A stretch of 64,000 bases of DNA from Micromonospora alfalfae (GTDB taxonomy: Bacteria > Actinomycetota > Actinomycetes > Mycobacteriales > Micromonosporaceae), in NCBI RefSeq assembly GCF_022230925.1, contig NZ_JAKKFH010000009.1, positions 124,001 through 188,000 of the forward strand, in the 5' to 3' direction. This document shows positions 34,242 through 44,050 of this stretch, one piece after another (position 1 is the stretch's first letter; every line of letters begins with the position of its first letter). Position numbers and translations under genes: made by a program. Below the pieces are notes generated by a model that was not told the DNA's origin, ran no database searches, and saw nothing but the letters and a program-made list of their open reading frames with translations.

Positions 34242-35249
34242 CTACCGGGACGACTTCGGGTCGAGCGCGTCCCGCAACGCGTCGCCGAAGAGGTTGAAGG
34301 CGAACACCAGCGCGAAGATCGTGATGCCCGGGAAGAACACGTACGCCGGGTCGGTCTGGAGGAAGTCCAGACTGTCGTAGATCATCCGGCCGAAGCTCGG
34401 GGTCTCGTCGCTGAGACCGACACCGATGAATGACAGCGCGGCCTCGCTGGTGATGAACTGCGGCACCGCCAGGGAGAACGACACCAGGATCGGCGCCCAG
34501 ATGTTGGGCAGCAGCTGCCGGAAGAGCATGTGCCCCAGCCCGGCCCCACTGGCCCTGGCCGCCTCCACGAACTCCCGCTCGCGCAGTGCGATCACCTGCC
34601 CGCGAACCAGCCGGGCCGTGCTGGTCCAGCCGAAGATGGCGAAGACGGCGATCAGCACGCCCACCCCGAAGGCGGACGACACCTGCCCCCGCTCACCGTA
34701 GAAGCGCAGCGTGATGGTCGGGGTGAGCGCCAGCGCGATGATCAGGAAGGGCATGGCCAGGGTCAGATCGGTGATCCAGTTGATCACCGCGTCGAGCCAG
34801 CCGCCGAGGTAGCCGGCGAGCGCGCCCAGCACGACCCCGATCGTCGCGGTTATCAGCGCCGCCGCGAACGCGATGAACAGTGACGTCCGCAAGCCGTAGA
34901 TCAACCGGATGAAGATGTCCCGACCCAGGTTCGGCTCCAGACCGAACCAGTGGTCCCCGGTGACACCGCCGGCGTAGCCCAGCGGCATGCCGAAACCGTC
35001 CAGCAGGTTCTGGAACTGCTCCCGCGGCCCGATCCCGTAGGCCATCTCGATCAGCGGGGCGGCCAACCCCAACAACAGGAAGAACACCAGGAGTACGCCG
35101 CTGACCACTGCCGTCCGGTCGCGACGCAGTCGCATCCAGGCGAGCTGACCGGGTGAGCGGCCGACGACGCCCTTCGCGGCGGGCATGGTCGCGTCCGGGT
35201 CGGACTCGATCTCGGCCAGCGCCACACCCTCCACCGGGGACAGGCTCAC
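34242..35249 (-). CDS. Peptide-type ABC permease (DppC-like)
   Basis: A 335-residue permease. After a cytoplasmic tail, the first helix is [20 protein letters not shown] and the EAA-type stretch is [40 protein letters not shown] is a DppC hallmark. The GTG at 35249 overlaps the upstream ATPase stop by 4 nt. Confidence 0.92.
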   Translation of the reverse strand: MSLSPVEGVALAEIESDPDATMPAAKGVVGRSPGQLAWMRLRRDRTAVVSGVLLVFFLLLGLAAPLIEMAYGIGPREQFQNLLDGFGMPLGYAGGVTGDHWFGLEPNLGRDIFIRLIYGLRTSLFIAFAAALITATIGVVLGALAGYLGGWLDAVINWITDLTLAMPFLIIALALTPTITLRFYGERGQVSSAFGVGVLIAVFAIFGWTSTARLVRGQVIALREREFVEAARASGAGLGHMLFRQLLPNIWAPILVSFSLAVPQFITSEAALSFIGVGLSDETPSFGRMIYDSLDFLQTDPAYVFFPGITIFALVFAFNLFGDALRDALDPKSSR

Positions 35250-36247
35250 GACGGCACCTCCTCGAAGATCGGAGCCGCCACCTCGGGGAAGTGACACGCC
35301 GTGGCCTGCCGACCACCGTCGCGCGGCACCAGCGCCGGCTCCTCGGTGGCGCAGATGTCCTGCGCCTTCCAGCAACGGGTACGGAACCGGCAGCCCGAGG
35401 GCGGGTCGAGCGGAGTGGGCACGTCACCGGTCAGCCGGATCCGGCCCGCCGGGCCGAGCTGGGTGACGTCCGGGATCGCCGAGAGCAACGCCCGGGTGTA
35501 CGGGTGCTGGGGTCGTTCGTAGATGTCCGCCCGGTCGCCGATCTCCACGATCCGACCCAGGTACATGACCGCGACCCGCTGGCTGAAGTGCCGGATCACC
35601 GCCAGGTCGTGCGCGATGAACACGAACGCCAGGCCCAGCTCCCGTTGCAGGTTGCGCAGCAGGTTGACCACCTGCGCCTGGATCGAGACGTCCAGCGCGG
35701 AGACCGGCTCGTCGGCGACGATCAGCTTGGGCCGAAGGGCCAGCGCGCGGGCGATGCCGATGCGCTGACGTTGACCGCCGGAGAACTCGTGCGGGTACCG
35801 GTTGTAGTGCTCCGGGTTCAACCCGACCAGTTCCAGCAACTCCTGCACCCGGGCCTTGATCCCACCCGGCGGCTTGATCCCGTTGACCTGTAGCGGCATC
35901 GCCACGATCCGGCCCACTGTGTGCCGAGGGTTCAGCGAGGCGTACGGGTCCTGGAAGATGATCTGAAGTTCCTGGCGCAGCGGGCGCAGCTCCCGGCGGC
36001 CGGCGTGCGTGATGTCCCGCCCGTCGAACTCGATGCTGCCGCTCGTCGGCTCCAGCAGCCGCACCAGCATCCGACCGGTGGTGGTCTTGCCGCAGCCCGA
36101 CTCCCCCACCAGGCCGAGCGTCTCACCCGGGCGCACGTCGAAGTCGAGCCCGTCCACCGCCCGCACCAGACCGGTGGCGCGCAGCCCCTGGCGTACCGGG
36201 AAGTGCTTGGTCAGGCCGCGTACCCGCAGCAGTGGTTCATCGGTCAT
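35246..36247 (-). CDS. Peptide-type ABC ATP-binding protein (DppF-like)
   Basis: A 333-residue ATPase with [68 protein letters not shown], and the oligopeptide-family C-terminal cysteine motif ([14 protein letters not shown]). That C-terminal region is known to bind a 4Fe-4S-like site in some members. Its ATG overlaps the upstream ATPase stop. Confidence 0.92.
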   Translation of the reverse strand: MTDEPLLRVRGLTKHFPVRQGLRATGLVRAVDGLDFDVRPGETLGLVGESGCGKTTTGRMLVRLLEPTSGSIEFDGRDITHAGRRELRPLRQELQIIFQDPYASLNPRHTVGRIVAMPLQVNGIKPPGGIKARVQELLELVGLNPEHYNRYPHEFSGGQRQRIGIARALALRPKLIVADEPVSALDVSIQAQVVNLLRNLQRELGLAFVFIAHDLAVIRHFSQRVAVMYLGRIVEIGDRADIYERPQHPYTRALLSAIPDVTQLGPAGRIRLTGDVPTPLDPPSGCRFRTRCWKAQDICATEEPALVPRDGGRQATACHFPEVAAPIFEEVPS

Positions 36248-37350
36248 CGGGCCACCCCCACGGATGCGACGTCCTCGGCGTAGAACGCCGCGCGCTCCTC
36301 AGCGCTCAGGTGACAGGCGACCAGGTGGCCGTCGGCCCCGGCCGCTCGCAGCTCGGGCACCTCGGTGCGGGAGCGGCTGCCCGCGCGGTCCGCGTACCGG
36401 CAGCGGGGGTGGAACGCGCAGCCCGGCGGCAGGTTGATCAGGCTGGGCGGGTTGCCGGGGATGGGCAGCAGGTCCGCGTCCGCGTCGCCGTGCAGTGACG
36501 GCACGCTGGAGAGCAACCCCCAGGTGTACGGATGCTGCGGCGCCCGGAGCACCTGCTCGACGCTGCCCCGCTCGACGGCCCGCCCGCCGTACATGACCAG
36601 CACGTCGTCGGCGACCTGGCCGACCACGCCGAGGTCATGGGTGATCAGGATGATCGCGGAGTGGAACTCGGCCTGAAGGTCGGCGAGCAGGTCCAGGATC
36701 TGCGCCTGGACGGTGACGTCCAGCGCGGTGGTCGGCTCGTCGGCGATCAGCAGTGCCGGGTCGTTGACCAGGGACATCGCGATCATCGCCCGCTGGCGCA
36801 TGCCGCCGGAGAACTCGTGCGGGTACTGGTCGAAGCGACGCGCCGGCTGCGGAATGCCGACCCGGTCCAGCATGTCGACCGCCCGTTGGCGGGCCTCGCG
36901 CCGGTTGGCCTTCGGGTGATGCACCCGGTACGCCTCGGCGATCTGCCGGCCCACCGTGTAGTACGGGTGCAGCGCCGACAGTGGATCCTGGAAGATCATC
37001 GCCATGTCCCGGCCGCGCAGCCGGCGTACCTCCTCGTCTGGAAGGCCGACCACCTGCCGGCCACCCACCGAGATCTCCCCGGTGATGGTGGTCCGCTTGG
37101 GGTCGTGCAGGCCGAGGATGGCCAGCGAGGTGACGCTCTTGCCGGAGCCGGACTCACCGACGATGCCGAGGGTGCGGCCCCGCTCGACGGCGAACGACAC
37201 CCCGTCGACCGCGCGCACCACGCCGTCCTCGGTGTCGAACCGAACCCGAAGATCATGCACCCGCAGGTAGGCGTCCTGGTCGGAGCGCTGCGCCGGCACG
37301 GCGGGACGGTCGTCCGGGTCCCCGGACGGCGAGGGTTCCGAGCTGTCCAC
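36244..37350 (-). CDS. Peptide-type ABC ATP-binding protein (DppD-like)
   Basis: The first gene of the five-gene importer operon. Walker A is [13 protein letters not shown], followed by [50 protein letters not shown] and a C-terminal [10 protein letters not shown] motif. The start is GTG at 37350, 6 nt after gaggga; a GTG two codons earlier is also possible. The 225 bp upstream, up to the Uma2 gene, contain an AT-rich area that must hold the operon promoter. Confidence 0.9.
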   Translation of the reverse strand: MDSSEPSPSGDPDDRPAVPAQRSDQDAYLRVHDLRVRFDTEDGVVRAVDGVSFAVERGRTLGIVGESGSGKSVTSLAILGLHDPKRTTITGEISVGGRQVVGLPDEEVRRLRGRDMAMIFQDPLSALHPYYTVGRQIAEAYRVHHPKANRREARQRAVDMLDRVGIPQPARRFDQYPHEFSGGMRQRAMIAMSLVNDPALLIADEPTTALDVTVQAQILDLLADLQAEFHSAIILITHDLGVVGQVADDVLVMYGGRAVERGSVEQVLRAPQHPYTWGLLSSVPSLHGDADADLLPIPGNPPSLINLPPGCAFHPRCRYADRAGSRSRTEVPELRAAGADGHLVACHLSAEERAAFYAEDVASVGVAR

Positions 37351-37575
37351 GGCCACCTCCCTCAGTGACGAAGAGAACTTACAGCAAAGTCCCGAGGGTG
37401 AAAATAAGCTACAAAGCCGGCACGTGTCAGCGGGCCCGAGCGTAACGAGTCGGCATCGGCCCCGCACCCCCGTCACCTCGCCATCCACGGCTGTTCATGC
37501 CGTTACCGCACTTCAGGTGCGACCATGGCGAGAGCAACCAGCAGAGGACGCCCGTGGCACGAGGTGGAGGTGACG

Positions 37576-38124
37576 ATGACCGCGGCGGTGTTCAACCACG
37601 AAGGCCCGTGGACCGAAGAGGAGTACCTCGCCCTCGGCGAGACGCAGCAACGCGTCGAACTCTTCGACGGGAGCCTCCACGTGACCCCAGCGCCCACCCC
37701 CCGACACCAGAACATCTCCGGCGAACTGCGTGCGGCCCTACGGGCTCCGGCTCGCGAGGCCGGCCTGCACGTACTGGAAGCGGTGAACGTCCGGCTCAGG
37801 CCCGGCCGGATTCCCATCCCCGACCTCGTGGTCACCGGCCCGATCGACTTCGACGAACTCAACGTCGAGGCAGGTGACGTACGGCTTGTTTGCGAAATCA
37901 TTTCGCCGAGCAACGCGTCCACCGACAAGGTGCTCAAGATGCACTACTACGCCTCGGCCGGGATCGAGTGGTACCTGCTGGTGGAGCAGACGAATGGCAC
38001 GCTGCACCTTTATCGGCGGCAGGGCGGCCACTACATCGAGCAGTCCGTGACCAGGCCGGGAGACCTGCTTGTGCTCACCGAGCCGGTCAAGGCCGCCATT
38101 CGGCCGGAGGAACTGCTTCCCTGA
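37576..38124 (+). CDS. Uma2 family (DUF820) PD-(D/E)XK nuclease-like protein
   Basis: A 182-residue protein. Conserved family points are VELFDGSLHVTPAPTPRHQN, PIPDLVVTGP, VRLVCEIISPSNASTDKVLK (catalytic Glu and Lys) and YASAGIEWYLLV. Uma2 is a nuclease-fold family highly expanded in actinobacteria and cyanobacteria, with no settled role. The ATG at 37576 is next to ggaggtga. It is not obviously linked to a restriction system here. Confidence 0.8.
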   Translation: MTAAVFNHEGPWTEEEYLALGETQQRVELFDGSLHVTPAPTPRHQNISGELRAALRAPAREAGLHVLEAVNVRLRPGRIPIPDLVVTGPIDFDELNVEAGDVRLVCEIISPSNASTDKVLKMHYYASAGIEWYLLVEQTNGTLHLYRRQGGHYIEQSVTRPGDLLVLTEPVKAAIRPEELLP

Positions 38125-38156
38125 CGGGTGTCGGTCGGCTGGCCTAGGGTCGGTCC

Positions 38157-39593
38157 ATGACCGAGTTCGACGCGGCCACCGCCGCCGTCCAGGCCGCCCT
38201 CGACGCGGGCGCCCGGTACGCCGACGCCCGGGTGATGCACCGCCGCTACGAGTCGATGACCGCACGCAACGGTGACGTGGAGGAGCTGACGCAGGACGAG
38301 AGCATCGGGCTGGGCGTCCGCGCGTTGGTGGGGGCGAGCTGGGGTTTCCACGCCGTACCCGATCTGTCGGACGCCGCCGCCCGCGACGCCGGCCGGCGCG
38401 CGACGCGGACCGCCATGGCGAGCGCGCGGGTGCCGGGCCCTTCGGTCGACCTGGTGCCGGTCGAGGCGGTCACCGCGAGCTGGGCCTCCGGCTGCCAGAT
38501 CGACCCGCTCGGGGTGCCCCTGTCGGACAAGGGCGATCTGCTTGTCGACGCGACCCGCACGATGGCCGAGCACGGCGCGGACCTGGCCGAGGGCCTGTAC
38601 CAGATCTGGGACACCGCGAAGTGGTTCGTCTCCAGCGAGGGTCACCGGATCGACCAGCGCATCCGCGAGTGCGGCGGCGGCATCTCGGCCACCTCGATCG
38701 GTGACGGCGAGACGCAGCGCCGGTCCTGGCCGAGCTACCGGGGCCAGTACGGCACCACCGGGTGGGAGCTTGTCGAGTCGCTGGACCTGGCCGCGCACGC
38801 CGCGCAGATCGCCGAGGAGTCCCGGGCGCTGCTCACCGCGCCGCTCTGTCCGGCCGGCGAGACGGATCTGATCCTCGGTGGCGAGCAGTTGGCCCTGCAG
38901 ATTCACGAGTCGGTCGGACACGCCATCGAGCTGGACCGGATCCTCGGCTGGGAGGCGGCGTTCGCCGGCACGTCCTGGCTGGACCTGGCCCAGCTCGGCT
39001 CGCTGCGCTACGGCTCGGAGCTGATGAACATCACCATCGACCCGACCATCCCGGGAGCGCTGGGCAGCTTCGGCTTCGACGACGAGGGCTCCCCGGCGGT
39101 CAAGCGGGACGCGGTCCGGGACGGCCGCTGGGTGGGTGTACTCGCCGGCCGGGATTCCGCAGCGATGGCCAGCCTCGACTACGGCGGCAGCGTACGGGCC
39201 GACGGGTGGGCCCGGCTGCCGATGGTGCGGATGACGAACGTCGGCCTGGAACCCGGCCCACACACGCTGGAGGAGATCATCGCGGCCACCGACGACGGCG
39301 TGCTGATGGACCTCAACCGGTCCTGGTCGATCGACGACAAGCGGCTCAACTTCCAGTTCGGCTGCGAGGTCGGCTGGGAGATCAAGAAGGGGCGGCGGGG
39401 GCGGATGTTGCGCAACCCCACGTACACCGGGATCGGCCCGTTGTTCTGGCGCTCGATGGACATGCTCTCCGGCGAGACGGTCTCCTGGGGGACACCCAAC
39501 TGCGGCAAGGGCCAACCCGGCCAGGTCGGGCACACAGGCCACCCGGCCGCGCCGGCCCGGTTCCGCAACGTCCGCGTGGGGGTTTCAGCGTGA
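38157..39593 (+). CDS. tldD: TldD metalloprotease subunit
   Basis: A 478-residue subunit of the TldD/TldE heterodimer, which trims peptides such as modified leader peptides. The zinc motif is present: LQIHESVGHAIELDRI (HExxxH), and a C-terminal Cys lies in TPNCGKGQPGQ. The ATG lies 6 nt after a TAGGGT box (38145-38150), so the mRNA may be leaderless. It precedes its partner pmbA. Confidence 0.92.
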   Translation: MTEFDAATAAVQAALDAGARYADARVMHRRYESMTARNGDVEELTQDESIGLGVRALVGASWGFHAVPDLSDAAARDAGRRATRTAMASARVPGPSVDLVPVEAVTASWASGCQIDPLGVPLSDKGDLLVDATRTMAEHGADLAEGLYQIWDTAKWFVSSEGHRIDQRIRECGGGISATSIGDGETQRRSWPSYRGQYGTTGWELVESLDLAAHAAQIAEESRALLTAPLCPAGETDLILGGEQLALQIHESVGHAIELDRILGWEAAFAGTSWLDLAQLGSLRYGSELMNITIDPTIPGALGSFGFDDEGSPAVKRDAVRDGRWVGVLAGRDSAAMASLDYGGSVRADGWARLPMVRMTNVGLEPGPHTLEEIIAATDDGVLMDLNRSWSIDDKRLNFQFGCEVGWEIKKGRRGRMLRNPTYTGIGPLFWRSMDMLSGETVSWGTPNCGKGQPGQVGHTGHPAAPARFRNVRVGVSA

Positions 39594-39650
39594 GCGCGAG
39601 GAGTGAGCCGGTTTTGCGAGCCCCGCAGTCGCGAACGGAAGGTGGCTCGG
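39590..39650. repeat. Short repeat GAGCGCGAGGAG(T/C)GAGCC, tldD-pmbA junction
   Basis: The stretch from the tldD stop starts gtgagcgcgaggagtgagcc and continues through cgagccccgcagtcgcgaac to near the pmbA start. A shorter related copy, cagcgcgaggagcgagcc, lies at 3963-3981, between dapE and dapD. Such sequences are dispersed in Micromonospora as I recall, but only two copies are seen here. Confidence 0.5.
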
Positions 39651-39651
39651 C

Positions 39652-41058
39652 ATGAGTGGGCCGACGGAGTTGGAGCTGGCGGGGCAGGTCGTGGAGTTGG
39701 TTCGCCGTCTCGGCGGGCCGGCCGCGCAGGCCGAGGCGGTGGTGACGCGGGCGGACCTGGCTCTGACCCGGTTCGCCAACTCGGGCATCCACCAGAACGT
39801 CTCCGAGTCCACTGTCGGGGTTCGGCTGCGGGTTCACGTCGATGGTCGGACGGCCGCCGGTGGCGGCAGCGTGGTCACCGCCGACGGGTTGTCCGCCCTG
39901 GTGGAGCGCACCCTGGCCGCGGCCCGGCTCTGCCCGCCCGACGCGGGTTGGCCGGGGCTGACCCCGCCCATGCCCACGCCGGACGCCCCGCCCGTCGACG
40001 AGGCCACCGCGCACGCGGAGCCGGATCAGCGGGCCGATCGGGTGGGGGCGTTCGTGGCCGCCGCCGGGGGCCTCAGCACCGCCGGTTACTGCCGCACCGC
40101 GCACCGCTCGTCGGCGTTCGCGAACTCGGCCGGGCACTCGGCGTACGGCCGCTCGGTGGAGGCGGCGATGGACGGCATCGCCCGCCGCGACGGCGTGGAC
40201 GGGGTGGCCCGGCGCAGCGCCGACCGGCTGTCCGACCTCGACGGCGCCGAGTTGGGCGCGCAGGCGGCCGCGAAGGCGCAGGCGGCGGCCGACCCGGTCG
40301 AGTTGCCGCCGGGGCACTACGAGGTGGTGTTCGAGCCGGCCGCCGTGGCGGACCTTCTGCAAAACCTGTCCTTCTACGGCTTCAACGGCAAGCGGTACGC
40401 CGAGCGGCAGTCGTTCGCCGAGCCGGGCGCGGCCCAGTTCGACAGGGCGGTGACGGTGGTGGACGACCCGCTGGGCGGGTCCGGGTTGCCGTTCGACGCG
40501 GAGGGCACCGGCCGAGGGGCGCTGACGCTGGTCGAGGCGGGCACCACCCGGGCGGTGGCGCACGACCGCCGGACCGCCGCCGAGGCGGGTGCGGAGTCCA
40601 CCGGGCACGCGGTAGCGGGCGGTGCCACCTGGGGCCCGATGCCCCGCAACCTGCGGCTGACCGGCGCGGCGGCGGGTCCGGCCAGCGCGGTGGCCCGGAG
40701 CACCACCGGCGCGGCGGCCGGGGCGGTCGTCGACGCGGACAACGCCGCGTTGGTGGCCGGCGTGCGCCGGGGCCTGCTGGTCACCGACCTCTGGTACACG
40801 CGTGTGCTCGACCCGAAGAGCCTCGTCGTCACCGGGTTGACCCGCAACGGCGTCTGGTTGATCGAGGACGGCACTGTGGTCCGGGCGGTCCGTGACCTGC
40901 GGTTCACCGAGTCGTACCCGCGGGCGCTCGGGCCGGGGGCGGTGCTCGGGCTGGGGGCGCGGGCGGTGCGCCAACCGGACCGGGTGGACGGTGCCTGGTG
41001 GGCGGCGCCGTCGCTGCGGCTGGCTTCCTGGCACTTCACCGGAGGAGCCTCCGGCTGA
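39652..41058 (+). CDS. pmbA: TldE/PmbA subunit
   Basis: A 468-residue homologue of TldD without the zinc motif, the non-catalytic partner in the heterodimer. Its open pattern includes GTWGPMPRNLRLTG and RGLLVTDLWYTRVLDPKSLV. It shares with tldD the N-terminal LTRFANSGIHQNVSEST core. Good linkage with tldD supports the pairing. Confidence 0.88.
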   Translation: MSGPTELELAGQVVELVRRLGGPAAQAEAVVTRADLALTRFANSGIHQNVSESTVGVRLRVHVDGRTAAGGGSVVTADGLSALVERTLAAARLCPPDAGWPGLTPPMPTPDAPPVDEATAHAEPDQRADRVGAFVAAAGGLSTAGYCRTAHRSSAFANSAGHSAYGRSVEAAMDGIARRDGVDGVARRSADRLSDLDGAELGAQAAAKAQAAADPVELPPGHYEVVFEPAAVADLLQNLSFYGFNGKRYAERQSFAEPGAAQFDRAVTVVDDPLGGSGLPFDAEGTGRGALTLVEAGTTRAVAHDRRTAAEAGAESTGHAVAGGATWGPMPRNLRLTGAAAGPASAVARSTTGAAAGAVVDADNAALVAGVRRGLLVTDLWYTRVLDPKSLVVTGLTRNGVWLIEDGTVVRAVRDLRFTESYPRALGPGAVLGLGARAVRQPDRVDGAWWAAPSLRLASWHFTGGASG

Positions 41059-41302
41059 CGTTCCCGATTCTGCGCGCCAACCGGCGCGTCGAGGGCTTTT
41101 CCGCAGGCCAGACACACGGGACACTCCCTTGCGCGGACGGCTCGCGGAGATCGGCGTAACGTGTGTCACTTAGCTGCGTCGGTCGATCCGGCGTGGTCGT
41201 TGGTGTGCGCATGACGTGGCAGCGGGTGCGGGTTCGCCGGTCCGCGTGCCGACCGGAGAGAGACCAGCCCGCCCGTACGGGCCCGTCGAGGAGACGACTC
41301 GA

Positions 41303-42109
41303 ATGACTTCAACGGCAACGAGGCCGAGGGGGGCGCGGGCGCGCGCCGCCATCGCGGCGAAGACGTTGCGTACCGACCGATGGTGGTTCGCCCCACTGAT
41401 CACCGTGATCGGGCTCAGCGCCTGGGTCGCGTACGCGACGGTCCGGGTCTTCATGCACAAGTGGTACTGGGTGGACCAGTTCCACTACCTGACCCCGTTC
41501 TACTCCCCGTGCGTGACCGACCGGTGTGTCGAGGAAGCCTCGCACTTCGGCCGGTTCCTGCCCGGCTGGTGGATCATCCCGGACGCCGCGCTGACCCTGC
41601 CGTTCCTGCTGCTGTTCCGGCTCACCTGCTACTACTACCGCAAGGCGTACTACCGGTCGTTCTGGCTGTCGCCGCCGGCCTGCGCCGTCCCGGACGGGCA
41701 CAAGGAGTACGGCGGTGAGACCCGTTTCCCGCTGCTCGGGCAGAACCTGCACCGCTACTTCTTCTACGCCGCCGCGATCATCTCGCTGATCAACACCTGG
41801 GACGCGATACTCGCCTTCCACTCGCCGAAGGGCTTCGGCTTCGGGCTGGGCAACATCATCCTGCTGCTCAACGTGGTGATGCTCTGGGCGTACACGATCT
41901 CCTGCCACTCCTGCCGGCACATCATCGGCGGCCGGCTCAAGCACTTCTCCAAACACCCGGTGCGGTACAAGGCCTGGACGTTCGTCTCGGCGTTGAACGT
42001 CCGGCACATGCAGCTCGCCTGGATCACCCTCGGCACCCTGGCGCTGGCCGACTTCTACATCATGGCGCTTGCGGCCGGCTGGTTCTCCGACCTGCGGTTC
42101 ATCAACTAA
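41303..42109 (+). CDS. Succinate dehydrogenase membrane anchor with CHSCRH motif
   Basis: A 268-residue membrane protein with about five helices, opening the succinate dehydrogenase operon. It carries cysteine/histidine clusters: Cys70, Cys75 and His81 (SPCVTDRCVEEASHFG) and Cys201, His202, Cys204 and His206 (ISCHSCRHIIGG). As I recall, the mycobacterial Sdh1 structure has a membrane-embedded Rieske-type iron-sulfur cluster in its anchor subunit; these residues fit that idea. It is much longer than the usual small heme-b SdhC. The ATG at 41303 follows gaggag. Confidence 0.8.
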   Translation: MTSTATRPRGARARAAIAAKTLRTDRWWFAPLITVIGLSAWVAYATVRVFMHKWYWVDQFHYLTPFYSPCVTDRCVEEASHFGRFLPGWWIIPDAALTLPFLLLFRLTCYYYRKAYYRSFWLSPPACAVPDGHKEYGGETRFPLLGQNLHRYFFYAAAIISLINTWDAILAFHSPKGFGFGLGNIILLLNVVMLWAYTISCHSCRHIIGGRLKHFSKHPVRYKAWTFVSALNVRHMQLAWITLGTLALADFYIMALAAGWFSDLRFIN

Positions 42110-42121
42110 AGGGCCCCTGAC

Positions 42122-44050
42122 ATGACCACAACCACTCGCATCGAACGACACCACTACGACGTCGTCGTCATCGGGGCCGGCGGCGCCGGTCTGCGCGCGG
42201 CGATCGAGGCCCGGCTGGCCGGCAAGAAGACCGCGATCATCTCCAAGTCGCTGTTCGGCAAGGCGCACACGGTGATGGCCGAGGGCGGCGCCGCCGCCGC
42301 GATGGGCAATGTGAACAGCCGGGACAACTGGCAGGTGCACTTCCGCGACACCATGCGCGGCGGCAAGTTCCTCAACAACTTCCGGATGGCCGAGCTGCAC
42401 GCGAAGGAGTCGCCGCAGCGGATCTGGGAGCTGGAGACGTACGGTGCGCTCTTCGACCGCACCAAGGACGGCAAGATCTCGCAGCGCAACTTCGGTGGCC
42501 ACGAGTACCCGCGCCTGGCGCACGTGGGCGACCGGACCGGCCTGGAGCTGATCCGCACCCTCCAGCAGAAGATCGTCTCGCTCCAGCAGGAGGACCAGCG
42601 GGAGTTCGGCTCGTACGACGCCCGGATCAGGGTGTTCTCCGAGACGACAATCACCGAGCTGCTGCTCGACGGTGACCGGGTGGCCGGCGCGTTCGGCTAC
42701 TACCGCGAGTCGGGCGAGTTCATCCTCTTCGAGGCGCCGGCGGTCGTGCTGGCCACCGGCGGCGTCGGGCGCTCCTACAAGGTCACCTCGAACTCCTGGG
42801 AGTACACCGGGGACGGGCACGCGCTGGCGCTGCGGGCCGGGGCGACGCTGATCAACATGGAGTTCCTCCAGTTCCACCCGACCGGCATGGTCTGGCCGCC
42901 CTCGGTGAAGGGCATCCTGGTCACCGAGTCGGTGCGTGGTGACGGCGGCGTCCTGAAGAACTCCGACGGCAAGCGGTTCATGTTCGACTACGTCCCCGAT
43001 GTCTTCCGCAAGCAGTACGCGGAGACCGAGGAGGAGGCGGACCGCTGGTACACCGACCCGGACAACAACCGACGCCCGCCGGAGCTGCTGCCCCGCGACG
43101 AGGTCGCCCGCGCCATCAACAGCGAGGTCAAGGCCGGCCGGGGCTCCCCCGCCGGTGGCGTCTTCCTGGACATCGCGAGCCGACGGTCGGCCGACGAGAT
43201 CCGCCGCCGGCTGCCGTCGATGTACCACCAGTTCAAGGAGCTGGCCGACGTCGACATCACTGCCGAGCCGATGGAGGTCGGCCCGACCTGCCACTACGTG
43301 ATGGGCGGCGTCGAGGTTGACCCGGATTCGGGTGCCGCCTTCGGCCACGTACGCGGGCTGTTCGCCGCCGGTGAGGTCTCCGGTGGCATGCACGGCTCGA
43401 ACCGACTCGGTGGCAACTCCCTGTCCGACCTGCTGGTCTTCGGCAAGCGGGCGGGCGGGCACGCGGCCAGCTACGCCGACGGGCTGACCGCCCGGCCGAA
43501 GGTGGCGGTGGACGAGGTCGAGGCGGCAGTGGAGACGGCCCTCGCGCCGCTGCAACGGGACACCGGCGAGAACCCGTACACCCTTCAGCAGGACCTCCAG
43601 GCGGTCATGGGTGACCTGGTGGGCATCATCCGCCGGGAGGGTGAGCTGGCCGACGCGCTGGTCCGGCTCGCCGAGCTGCGTGAGCGGGTGGCCAAGGTGA
43701 GCGCTGCCGGCGGCCGACGCTACAACCCGGGTTGGCACCTGGCCCTGGATCTGCGCAACATGCTGGTGGTCTCGGAGTGCACGGCGAAGGCGGCGCTGGA
43801 GCGGCAGGAGTCGCGCGGCGGGCACACCCGGGAGGACTACCCGGCGATGGAGCCGAAGTGGCGGCAGGTCAACCTGGTCTGCGCGCTGGACGGCGACACG
43901 GTGCAACTGACCCGCAAGCCGCTGCCGAAGATGCGGCCGGAGCTGATCGGCCTCTTCGACCGGGCCGAGCTGGCCAAGTACCTCACCGACGAGGAGCTCG
44001 CCGACTTCGACGCCCTCGTCGCCGACGCTGGAGAGGCGGACAACCGATGA
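42122..44050 (+). CDS. sdhA: Succinate dehydrogenase/fumarate reductase flavoprotein
   Basis: A 642-residue flavoprotein. The FAD loop is VVVIGAGGAGLRAAIEA, and GKAHTVMAEGG has the His that usually links FAD covalently. The catalytic area is YVMGGVEVDPDSGAAFGHVR with the GMHGSNRLGGNSLSDLL stretch. Succinate oxidation in the TCA cycle and electron transfer to the SdhB iron-sulfur subunit. It overlaps sdhB by 4 nt (ATGA). Confidence 0.95.
   Translation: MTTTTRIERHHYDVVVIGAGGAGLRAAIEARLAGKKTAIISKSLFGKAHTVMAEGGAAAAMGNVNSRDNWQVHFRDTMRGGKFLNNFRMAELHAKESPQRIWELETYGALFDRTKDGKISQRNFGGHEYPRLAHVGDRTGLELIRTLQQKIVSLQQEDQREFGSYDARIRVFSETTITELLLDGDRVAGAFGYYRESGEFILFEAPAVVLATGGVGRSYKVTSNSWEYTGDGHALALRAGATLINMEFLQFHPTGMVWPPSVKGILVTESVRGDGGVLKNSDGKRFMFDYVPDVFRKQYAETEEEADRWYTDPDNNRRPPELLPRDEVARAINSEVKAGRGSPAGGVFLDIASRRSADEIRRRLPSMYHQFKELADVDITAEPMEVGPTCHYVMGGVEVDPDSGAAFGHVRGLFAAGEVSGGMHGSNRLGGNSLSDLLVFGKRAGGHAASYADGLTARPKVAVDEVEAAVETALAPLQRDTGENPYTLQQDLQAVMGDLVGIIRREGELADALVRLAELRERVAKVSAAGGRRYNPGWHLALDLRNMLVVSECTAKAALERQESRGGHTREDYPAMEPKWRQVNLVCALDGDTVQLTRKPLPKMRPELIGLFDRAELAKYLTDEELADFDALVADAGEADNR

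Noticed and set aside
40374..41117. Minus-strand frame beginning with CLACGK, zinc-finger-like
   Set aside because: It runs opposite to pmbA through its conserved end, so it is a shadow; the Cys pair has no partner pair or RBS.
41309..43906. 865-codon minus-strand frame opposite the succinate dehydrogenase genes
   Set aside because: The sdhA and anchor frames have all expected motifs and start sites; this long frame has none.
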